A stretch of DNA of 64,000 bases from Metridium senile (lineage: Eukaryota; Cnidaria; Anthozoa; Actiniaria; Metridiidae). Shown piece by piece: positions 10,749 through 19,900 of the stretch. The first letter of the stretch is position 1; each line of letters begins with the position of its first letter. Location of the stretch: the NCBI GenBank assembly GCA_949775045.1, contig OX459101.1, positions 10,877,101 to 10,941,100 of the forward strand, given 5' to 3'. Position numbers and translations under genes: made by a program. Below the pieces are notes generated by a model. That model ran no database searches. It was not told where the DNA came from and saw only the letters and a list, made by a program, of their open reading frames with translations.

Positions 10749-11271
10749 ACATATGTCAGTTAGGAGGTCATTTTGTTGACTTCACTCGGCCACAGAGTAC
10801 TATGTAGATATATGTTCTAACTTCGCCGGCGATTTGACCCCCTCAAAACGGCATAAAAATAGACGAATTTTATATCAAAATAAAGGAAATTTCAACTCTT
10901 TTCGAAAGTGGTGGTACAATTGTAGTTAGTGAATGCACAAACGAGTACATGCCTATTGTTTTCCACTAGGTGATGAAATGATCCGAAATCGCCTGGTAAT
11001 ATTGCGTTACTTTGGTGAAGAAAATCGAATTTTGAACCCCTGAATTTTACGTATTTTTATTAATAAATATAGGTCCCTGAAAGCTTAAATGTTAATCTTT
11101 TCAAAACCGTTGGTACATTTGGATAATATTGAAAGCTTTCTGAGTAAATGATCAAAAGGCTTCAAAATGTGCGTGTTCTACAGTGAGACGCTGTGGGTGG
11201 CGTGACCTTCACAACTTGATACAAACAAATGTATGGGATGAGTTTGATATGCACAAGGTACTTACTACTGG
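10749..11271. other. No gene seen
   Basis: AT-rich unique sequence between the tRNA-like locus and the cysteine-cluster pseudogene, conserved in all three units with scattered substitutions. No motif or frame that I can support. Confidence 0.4.
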
Positions 11272-12323
11272 GACTGATATGTCGTCTCCTACAAGAACTG
11301 TGTTTTCCTCCATAGCAAGCTCTACAGCGCTCTTTACTATCAGAGCATCAGTGTGCTTGACGGGTCTGGCAGCCCTTTTCCTTCAAGAACGCGTTCAGCA
11401 TAAGTACAACGTTCTGTTTGTTGGTCTTGATTGCCAGAAAGATATCCTCTTCATCGGGATCTTCATATCAATTGTGAAGGTGACAGTAGCGTCCAATTTT
11501 CCAGCACTTCTTCTTTCCTGAGTCATGGACGCTGTAGAGCTTGCCATGGAGGAGAACACAGTTACTGTAGTAGAGGACACTGAACTTTTGGTGCTCCTGT
11601 GCTATTATGCACGCGATGACACAGTCTATACCTCCCACCAGAACCAAAAGTCAATTCAACACGATGACGAGTGTGGAGCCTAATAGAAGTGAAGCGGCAG
11701 TTGAGAGAGGAGGTATGCCGTCATATGCTGCATATCCTGCACGCATTACTCGGGGGTGCGACACGACCTCTAGCATTTATGGCATAGGAAAGGGTGCGTC
11801 CCTAAAGAAGCTTATGACCTCAGAATACTTCCAGCAGCAGGCAAAGATATTTGACAACGACAAATCTACTTCAGAAGAAATTATTACCGCTGGAGAAAGT
11901 GCATCGGTGTGTATTTACGGCGGTAAGCCTTGGCAGAAGCTCGATCCGCTCGATCAGATACCAGCGGTACATAGACAAATTAGCGAGCAAAAAGTCATCT
12001 TTACAGCCCCAGAGTTTGCCTCCTACCTTCTCAGCAACGAAGTACCATACCGTACGAGTATTCTTCCATATCTTGGAATGGAAAAGCACAACCACAGATA
12101 TGCATAATGACCGATCTGCCCGCAGCACCACAATCCATCCTTTTAAATAATTCGCTGCAATTGCACTTAAGACTGCACCAGCTCTCGATGCTCTTGCCGC
12201 AAGAACAACCTTCAGTGCACCCTCGCCTGCGGACACTGCAAGGGGTCAGGCTGCAGCAATTCTCCTGCCCTTATTTTAGAAGAAGAGTCGGAACGAGTTT
12301 TCTATATGAAACAAACTCGTTAG
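11272..12323 (+). pseudogene. Broken gene of an unnamed cysteine-cluster family, with inverted 5' fragment
   Basis: Plus-strand pieces in three frames line up as one protein. From ATG 11525: DAVELAMEENTVTVVEDTE then LLVLLCYYA. In a second frame (11607-12107): SIYGIGKGASLKKL and a segment ending AGESASVCIYGGKP. In a third (11851-12150): LPPTFSATKYHTVRVFFHI. From 12171: DCTSSRCSCRKNNLQC, TLACGHCKGSGC, SNS, a dense Cys cluster. I recognise the block order as a family recurrent in invertebrate genomes, probably of mobile origin, but cannot name it. Immediately 5', 11272-11520 encodes on the minus strand a second, inverted version of the start (DALIVKSAVELAMEENTVLV). Several frameshifts; the stop after EEESE is lost here (CGA for TGA). 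Confidence 0.6.
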
Positions 12324-12827
12324 AAAAGAGCAGTATGCTTCGCGTCCATGGCCGGTATATAGGTCTTTTTAATATTTTGCTGTTTTCAGATATAATACTT
12401 GACTCAAAACAGAAGTAGCAAATTATAGGAGCAATCTGTTGCGTCCTTGAAACAAGCGTCAATCCAGATCGTAAATTTCCTATGTTGGTACTGATTAAAT
12501 ACTGTGATTAAATACATTTGTCAATTGTAAAATTATTGCCTTGTTTATTGCTTGCGAATTCTGAAGTTTAATTCCACAAACTTCAAAAATTACTCTGATT
12601 TTAGGGCAAAGTTATTTCACTACATGGAGCTTTGGATTGAATTGTGTTTACTTTTTGCTCGTCACCGCATTGCAGATACGCACGGGCTCAATGCTAACAA
12701 GTTTTGTGGTTTGACGTGCAGGCTCGGTTACAAAAGATTTATCTAGGTCATATAGATTGGTTACAAAATAGGCAAATTTTCAACCAGAAATTTCTTATCT
12801 GTATGGGATATAGATATAGATATAGAT
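12324..12827. other. No gene seen; short GATATA microsatellite
   Basis: Contains the CCTTGTTTATTGCT block (12539) that recurs at 14288 after the SGNH-like gene, and a short ATAGATATAGATATAGATA tract at the boundary with the next element. No supported coding region. Confidence 0.4.
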
Positions 12828-13204
12828 ACATGGGGGTCTCTGGCACGGTTCACGGCCGAAACAAATAGTGAATCACGGATCACGCATGTAAAAATTTCAT
12901 TTTCACAAATCACGAAAATATGGAAGTAACGCACTCTTTTACCCTACTCTGAAACATAAAAAACTTGGCAAAAGAGGAGTGTTTGAAGAAACTAAAAAAA
13001 AAAGTATAAAATAAATCAAAGGAGGTCTTGCAACTCAAAATCACCGGACGTCGAATAAGTGGCGAAATCACGAATATCGGTGATTGATTCAAGTTCTTCA
13101 CGGGTCACGCAAAACATTTGGGTCACAGATCATGGAGAATTTATTAAATTCACGTTTTTCGGAAAATAAAAATAGCTAATCACGCATCACGAGAATACCC
13201 CTGT
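12828..13204. mobile_element. MITE-like element rich in CACG motifs
   Basis: Left end ACATGGGGGTCTCTGGCACGG (ACAGGGGGTCTCTGG in unit 2) and right end GAGAATACCCCTGT are imperfect inverted repeats; the interior is rich in GAATCACG and GGATCACG steps on both strands. Non-coding. The GATATA tract lies at the left junction. Equivalent elements are at 35128-35481 and 61820-62201, with indels inside. Confidence 0.5.
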
Positions 13205-13649
13205 ACGATCCTCGATATATGACGGCGAGTCAAAGACGAGCCATTATATATCTCATAAACAGATTGGATTCGAATATTGTATAACACTTTGAAACTCCAA
13301 TGTTAGTTCTTCCATATTTTACTAAACTTGTCAACTAAGATAAAAAAATAAATTCTGGCCAAGGAAATTCAAGTTGCAACTTATGCAAATCATATCAGGA
13401 CAAATCTATAAGAGATTTACAGCACTACTTTGTATAATTCAAACGACTGAAATCTGAACCTAATTCTGACTTGATTGTCTAACAAGACCAAGTCGGTTCA
13501 AAATCTGCGTCTATATTTCCTTCTTGTGTTCTTACGCACTGTGATTAATTCTTGGTAAGTATTACATTCTTGTTTCATCTATCTATAGCAATACGTTATT
13601 TACATTTTGGCGTGTTTTGTTATTGGGGGATTTTTTACGTGGTTTACTC
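13205..13649. other. Leader of SGNH-like gene; no separate gene
   Basis: AT-rich. Contains TTACAGCACTACTTTGTATAATT (13417-13439), repeated with one or two changes at 14721-14745 (27-bp match, better in unit 2 at 35695). This and the CCTTGTTTATTGCT pair give an X-Y-X-Y arrangement of short direct repeats around the SGNH-like frame. Confidence 0.4.
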
Positions 13650-14250
13650 ATGGGGGGCATTCCCAAGGTTCTTATTCTTGGCCATTCCTTTGTTAAAAGA
13701 CTCAAATCTGCTCTTTCCAACGCATTTGATTCAAGGGCAAAAAGCAATTTTGATTTGCTCAAGTCCGCTGAGATTTAGTTGCACGGTATTGGTGGGCGTA
13801 CTGTAGAAAAATTGCACACCCATGATGTCCAATTTGTTCGCAAACTCAAGCCCGACATTGTCATCTTGGAAATCGGTACTAATGATTTAAGTTCACTAGC
13901 CCCCGAAGTTGTTGGTTCTGCTATCGAAGAACTTATTGTTCTTTTAAAAACAATTCCCTCTGTATCAATCATGTGTCTTTGCCGCGTTATCCCTCGCGCT
14001 CGATTTACGCCACACCCTCAGCGATTTTATGAGCTAGCGTGCAAGAGTTTTAAGACAATACGTTCAAGTCGATCTCGAGCCTTTGGAAGGTGTTTTCTGT
14101 TGGCGTCATAAGGTTTTCAATACACCAGATCAGGATTTGCATTCAGGTGATGGAGTTCACCTTAATGATCTTGGCCAGTATTTGTTGTACCGCAGCTATC
14201 GCGGTGCTATTTGCAAGACCTTAAACTATCCCGGCCTATTACATAAGTAG
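13650..14250 (+). pseudogene. SGNH-hydrolase-like protein, broken
   Basis: From ATG 13650 the product reads GGIPKVLILGHSFVKRL (block I, with Ser), GIGGRTVEKLH (block II), PDIVILEIGTNDLSS (block III, GxND) and, in another frame near the end, DGVHLNDLGQYLLYRSYRG (block V, D-x-x-H). These are the catalytic blocks of SGNH/GDSL esterases. In this unit codon 13776-13778 is TAG, and the frame shifts before FCWRHKVFN, so no full product is made. SGNH domains of this kind are known from invertebrate genomes, including ORFs of Ngaro-type tyrosine-recombinase retroelements; no reverse transcriptase or recombinase is visible nearby. Confidence 0.65.
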
Positions 14251-14340
14251 TAATCGTTATGGTTATATGCTTTGCGTTGCAATTTTGCCTTGTTTATTGC
14301 TATTTTTAATGCTATTATAATAGACTTGTGACAGTATGGT

Positions 14341-14490
14341 ACTGTGGTCTAGTACTTGTGTCAGTAGAGCCCCCTGAGGTCTGTTTTGACCGGGGATTTG
14401 TATTAGTATGGTTCTTGTGGTCTGTTTTGACCTAGAACCTGTGATAAGTATCATTCATGTTCCCTGTTGGTCTGTTCTGACCTGGGATTT
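14341..14490. repeat. Degenerate ~60-bp minisatellite around GGTCTGTTTTGACC
   Basis: The near-palindrome GGTCTGTTTTGACC recurs at roughly 50-60-bp spacing with CTAG/CCGGGGATTTGTATTAGTAT spacers. Unit 2 has four recognisable copies (36620-36780). In units 1 and 3 the first copy has lost CTGTTTTGAT, leaving GTGGTCTAGTAC. Confidence 0.6.
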
Positions 14491-14554
14491 TTGCCTAGCT
14501 TACACCACTTCGTCTGCCTTTCTTTTTTTTTTTTTTTTTTCTACTTAGATCGAC

Positions 14555-14656
14555 ATGCCACGTAAATCTGCTCGCCTGCACAGGAAACGCTCTGCGAGTC
14601 GTGTGGAGTTCAATTGCAACGACCACGCAACGAAGAGCAAGGTACCGGTCATTTAG
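14555..14656 (+). pseudogene. Short basic open frame, closed early in unit 1
   Basis: ATG after a long T tract and an acceptor-like CTACTTAG reads MPRKSARLHRKRSASRVEF, CNDHATKSKVPVI, then TAG. Units 2 and 3 read on to 62 codons. The basic start could be a nuclear or nucleic-acid-binding leader, possibly the start of a retroelement ORF or an exon (GTACCG follows AAGAGCAAG). Not a recognised family. Confidence 0.25.
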
Positions 14657-15031
14657 CCTCGACCAGTTCCAGTCAATTACAAGCTATCGAAAGTAGCAGT
14701 CAAGCCTCTTTTCCCGATGATTTGCAGCACTTACTTTGTATAATTACCGAAAGTAAATTATTTTCCTTTAATTTACGAATAAGACATTTGGTAATATTGA
14801 CAAATGACACTTAAAGTTAAACACATATCCACGAAATTACAGTGCCTGTTAAAGGTGTATAGTAAGTAACAAGATCAATTGCTGACTACTATACTCTTTA
14901 AGACACCATGATCAGTAGAAAATTACATTACAAAATAACTATACATTGTCCGCTACGAAAAAAACAGAGGGATAAAACCACTTGGAAAGAGATCCTCAGG
15001 AAAACGTACTCCTAGACCGATGCAACGTATA

Positions 15032-15295
15032 AACCTATTTCAATTAACGTTGTCCATCTGGAATGGTTGATCTGAGACCGATAGGAATTGTGGGAGCTCG
15101 TTAAACTGCAAATGCACTATTTATTTAATATAATCACGCTTGAATATCAATGTTTACTTCTGAAATACTGTTATCTGTAATTCAGCACCATTCAAGTGTG
15201 ATTAAAACAATGTATTTGAAATTTAATGAACTCCCACAATTCCTATCGGTCTCAGATCAACCATTCCAGATGGACAACGTTAATTGAAATAGGTG
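15032..15295. mobile_element. TA-flanked MITE with ~60-bp TIRs, unit 1 only among complete copies
   Basis: TIR CCTATTTCAATTAACGTTG…GATCTGAGACCGATAGG on the left and its reverse complement on the right, flanked by TA at 15030-15031 and 15296-15297. Unit 2 has the empty site GCAACGTATATGACTGAG. TA duplication and length of 264 bp suit a Tc1/mariner-type non-autonomous element. Unit 3 ends before this site. Confidence 0.85.
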
Positions 15296-15480
15296 TATGA
15301 CTGAGCTCCGAGGGCTAGAACTTCAACGGACATTTGACGTCTTTCACTCCTTTTCAAACGGCATGTTGTTACGTTAAACCACAGGTAGCCCAAGATATGC
15401 ATTTGTATGGTTTTTAGCGATATAACAAAATAGAGCGCAAACACTTAATCCGTAAAATCAAATCAAAATTGTTACTAACA

Positions 15481-15601
15481 AATAGTTCTTATTTAGTGGC
15501 TATCACTCAACCAGATCAGTCTAAGAAAAGGCAAATACAAAGAAGACAATACTTCATTACAGATTTACTTGTCTAAAAATAGTCACTAAATAAGAACTAT
15601 T
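15481..15601. mobile_element. Short MITE-like inverted repeat
   Basis: AATAGTTCTTATTTAGTGGC at the left mirrors CACTAAATAAGAACTATT at the right across 121 bp; the interior is non-coding. Present at 38283-38403 in unit 2. Confidence 0.6.
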
Positions 15602-15614
15602 AGACTGCTGCAGT

Positions 15615-16085
15615 TAAAAATAGCTGAAAATGCTGAAAAAATGGCCAAAATGACGATTTGATGTGTTACAGTTTATGCAAATTTTATTCCCGGACCAGTA
15701 AACGAGCTCACTCAATGCAGCACTGAATCGAAACTATAATAATTACAATTATATCGAAGGCATAGAAACATAAATGACGATTTTTGATGGGTTATCAAGG
15801 AACAAGTGTAGCTAAGTTGGGGGGGGGGGGGGGGGGGGGGGGGTGATTTTGAAAATAAATTTCCTTCAAGCCAAAATCGCCAATGAAATCTTTGGGTTCT
15901 TTATTGTACACGTGGCTGTTTTTCAGGTTTTTTGTTTTTGTTTGTTTAATTGTTTGTTTGTTTGAGTGATCCCCCCTTTTGAAGCTGTAGTTTACGACTG
16001 ATCCCCCTTTAGTACTACGACTGAATCCCCGAAAATGGCCGAAAATGAAGATTTTTGATGGATTATAGCTTATTCAAAATGGTAA
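15615..16085. repeat. Dispersed GACGATTTTTGATGGGTTAT motif cluster and poly-G
   Basis: Several diverged copies of a ~50-bp motif of the form AAAATGGCCAAAATGACG then ATTTTTGATGGGTTATAGC occur here (15630, 15770, 16030), split by a G homopolymer at 15819-15843. The same motif recurs at 1925-2000, 2335-2400 and 23690-23830 in the unit. Confidence 0.55.
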
Positions 16086-16483
16086 AACATTGCTCTGTTA
16101 TTGTATATTATAGAAAAAGATACGAGTTTGGTGTTTGTTGTGATTTTTTATTTATTCGATAGGCATGCAGTGCTTGATCACTGTTTCTTTACAATCTTTG
16201 ACGAACGTAGTATTATTTTACCCTCTCCTTTGAGCGCAGCTTAAATAAGGTATGGATAAGTATTAATAAGCGGCCTAAGTCGGTGGGAGGGTGGTTGCAT
16301 GCAAGTTCGTCTCATGTTCTGCCTTGGCCAGTAGAGCAACAGAAACTTAGAAAGAAGGGAGTTTTCTATCTCTTCAGCCTGAATTTATAGTAATTTGAAG
16401 CGACTTGGCAATCCAGCAAATCAGATGGGTGTTATTATTTTTGACTTATTTCATCTTTGGATCTCATCAGTGTTTTATGAATA

Positions 16484-16585
16484 CAGTGGAACCCCGTTAA
16501 TCCAGCCACCGAAGAGACATACCAAAGTGGCCGTATTAACGGGGTGGCCGTATTAAGCGGGTGGCCGTAAGCCGGGGTTCCACTG
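16484..16585. mobile_element. 102-bp pogo/Tigger-like MITE
   Basis: CAGTGGAACCCCG at the start mirrors CGGGGTTCCACTG at the end, flanked by TA on both sides. Internal GTGGCCGTATTAA steps repeat. The CAGTGGAACC terminus with TA duplication is typical of pogo/Tigger-derived MITEs. Equivalent at 39224-39325. Confidence 0.75.
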
Positions 16586-16688
16586 TAGTTATATGTATAT
16601 AAATGCCAAATCTACAATGATGACGTCAATGCATGTTTTTTAAGACGTGAATATTTAGTATGTACGTTCCACCTTCGTCGTAAAATTT

Positions 16689-16960
16689 TTATGAGATAAG
16701 TTCAATAAGTTCATAATACTGGTTCCCAGGCCTTTCTTTCCAGTCTTCGTCATGTGATTCGGGTCTAGTAGCATTGTTCATTTCACAGATTTGTGTTTGA
16801 GCGTCATGATTGACTGATTTGCAGGATGCGTGTGACAGACAGACAGTTATACACTCGATCATCGACAGACCTTGTTCGGTGCTAGTCACGTGGTTCAGCA
16901 GGGCGTAATCGGTGGTTCCACTTTGGAACATCATTGAGGGGTCTTCCCTGGTTGATTGTA
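16689..16960 (-). CDS. Gene A exon 10: PAN/apple domain and stop
   Basis: Acceptor TTATCCACAG, phase 1, 272 bp to TAA. Encodes VQSTREDPSMMFQSGTTDYA, then C-I-T-V-C-L-S-H-A-S-C-K-S and ICEMNNATRPESH, ending PGNQYYELIELIS. Cys spacing and the CEMNNATR motif are typical of PAN/apple domains of invertebrate extracellular proteins. No polyadenylation signal was assigned. Confidence 0.85.
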
Positions 16961-19900
16961 CTGTGGATAAATATATTTTGTTAATAAATAGTTAGTGACA
17001 AAAGTACACTTACTTCAAAAATCGTTGTCACCGCTAGGCAAACAAGCATCCAGCCAAGACCGTAATGAATGCTGGTTTTGTGCTGGTAATGTATTCAAAT
17101 TACACTTGCAATCAACAAAATTGATCAGTAATACAATAACAAGCATATGAACGGATGCTCACATTATGTTATTAGTACGAATTCTTTAGAAAACAAGTCT
17201 GATTTCAATACATTAGCAGCACAAAACCAGCATTCATTTCAGTCTTGTCTTGATGATTGTTGTTTGTGCTGCGACAATGTTTTTTTTGAAATAAGTGTAT
17301 ATATGTAGAAGACCAATGGCGGGTCTTGCTAGAGGGTGCTAAAAGTTACGAAATATCAGTTAGCTACTAATTGATGTAGAAGAGACATGATCGTCCGGGG
17401 TGGTGTAGTCTTGAGAAAGAAAGTCATCTTCATAGTAAAGAAAATGAAGATGACTTCCGCTCAGGTTATCTCAAGACTAAACCACCCCGGACGATCATGC
17501 CTCTTCTACATCGATTACACCTGGGATCAGACCATTCACTCTTTTAGCTACTAATTGTTTGGCCGAATATCAGTTAACTTATAATTTTTTGGCAAAATAT
17601 CAGTTAACTGCGAATTTTGGGAGCATAATCTTAATTTGCTGTTAACCCCATTAGCACTATCTTGCTACCATCACGGAATCAGTTTCACTAAAATATTTTT
17701 CTACAAATCGTTGTCAACGTTGTTTGTAGTTTATTATTATTAGTACCATCAGTTCATTAGTTCATCCTTATGTATCACCTACCTGATGATGATGATCATC
17801 ATCATTACTAATAACATCATCATCAACATCATCACTAATAACATCATCATCAACATCATCATCATCGTCATCATCATCATCATCATCGTCATCATCATTA
17901 TGATCACTATCATCGCCGTCATCATTGTCACTATCATCGTTGCCATCGTCATCTCACACTATCATCGTTGCCATCATCATCAACGTCATCATCATCATCT
18001 TTATCATCGTCATCATCATCATCTTCGTCATCATCACCATCATAATCATCGATATCATCATCATCATCACACTATACCAGTACAGTAGCCAGCTTGTACA
18101 TCAAATGCTGTCTTCTTCAGTTTGTATACAAAGTAACCATGGCAACGTCTAACCAACACTGTCGTATTATATTTACAGCAGTGTTCATGCCAACTGAAAC
18201 ACACGGTTCGTTCAACAACCAGGTCTTGTTTACTGGGATGAGATCCTTGGATCCAACCAGTCGCTTGTGTTGAGCAATGCAGCGGGGATACGCACGTTTC
18301 GGGCAGCTGTTGAACAATGGAAATTTAGGTTGAGAACGAAACATGAACGATATATAAGCAAAATGAAAAGACTAAAACACCCCGGAAACACTCAGTATAA
18401 TTAAAATATAAATAGGTATTGGATTAATGAATGGATTATGGAATGTATGGTGTTAAATGGTGACTGAAGTACATCGAATAGCTGAGCGACTGTCTGAATG
18501 AAGATATTTTGTTAATTAATTACTTTCAAATTCTTACTTTAGTTTTAATGTTTATACTTATGTGTTTTTTTTGTATTACATTTATAAACGGCTTTCTTGA
18601 AATTAAAAACAATGTATATTAAGTGAAGTTACCGTATCAAAATAAAGTTATCTCATCTCAACAATGACTGACTGACTAACTGACTGACTGACTGACTGAC
18701 TGACTGACTGACTGACTGACTGACTGACTGACTGACTGACTGACTGACTGACTGACTGACTGACTGACAAATATCAAAAACACTGACTGACTGACTGACT
18801 GACTGACTGACAAATATCAAAAACACTGTTAGAGTGGATTGCTAAATATGTCTATTGTACCTGTAGGTAGTTGTGTCCATCAGTAAGTCGATACCATGTA
18901 TCATTGTTAATACTGCTGTTGGATAATGAGCTGGTTTGGATATTAACAGACCAGTCTGTGACCGTTAGGTCTTCATACTTGGCACACATCTTGAAACTTC
19001 CTGTAAACGATAATTGACTTATTTCAAAAAGGATGTCAAAGTAAATGCCGAATGAGGATAGGCGATTGCACGACCGCAAGGGATTGTGGGCCTTTATTAC
19101 TGAAAGGGAGGGGAGGGGTGGGATTGATTGGTATTCTTGTCCGGAAAGACACCGAAAGTCCGTTAAAAAGTGCGTAGCATCGGAGATGTTATGTGCCTAC
19201 TGGCGTGAAGAGAAAAGATGATTAAAGTGTGGTCTTCTTTTTACCTTCAACGTCAAACTGATGGAAATCTGATCCATGTTTATTAGATACAACACACTCC
19301 CAAACTGAGTCATTTAGTTGATTTAACATCGTCTTGTCGTCTAGTATTATGCTATTGGTGTTGTTCTGGACCAACACACCATCGCGAAACCAGGACACAG
19401 ATGGGACTGGGTATCCAAATGGTTCTGGGCATGTCAATCTTGGATACAACCGCTGAATCAGATTGCCCTTGGTCGGCTTGGAAGGCTTGTTACGTAAAAT
19501 TGCTGTCAAATATATAGATGATGACGATTATGATGATGAAGACGAGGATCGTTATGATGATGATTATGTTGTTGATGGTGATGATGATTATCATCAAGGT
19601 GTGATGATGATAATGATTCACGATGATGATATTATGTTGATGGTGATGATTACTTTTATTAAGGTGATGATGAAAATGATGATGATGTTATTGTTGACAA
19701 TGATGATGATTATGATGATATCACAAATTAATGATGTACAAGGCTGATCGATATAATTTACAATTGACGCCTAACAACAAATTAAAGCTACAAACTGTAC
19801 ATAAAAAAGACAATATGTTAATGGGTGTTTCCATACCTTTACTCTCAGAGTACACCTCTACTTCACATAACGTCAAATACATATTGCTAGCTGCAAGTCG

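Noticed and set aside
11183..11521. 112-codon plus-strand frame, present in all units
   Set aside because: Its conservation equals that of surrounding non-coding sequence, and the minus strand here carries the recognisable inverted fragment (VELAMEENTVLV), so it is a shadow.
17786..18152. Met/Ile/His-rich frames over (ATC)n, including 40255-40760 and the Asp-rich extension after exon 5
   Set aside because: Microsatellite translation; the true exons are set by splice sites and domain ends.
18117..18344. 75-codon minus-strand frame overlapping the D8C exon
   Set aside because: It lies in a different phase from the domain-encoding frame and shows no domain; the D8C phase fits splice phases and the Cys pattern.
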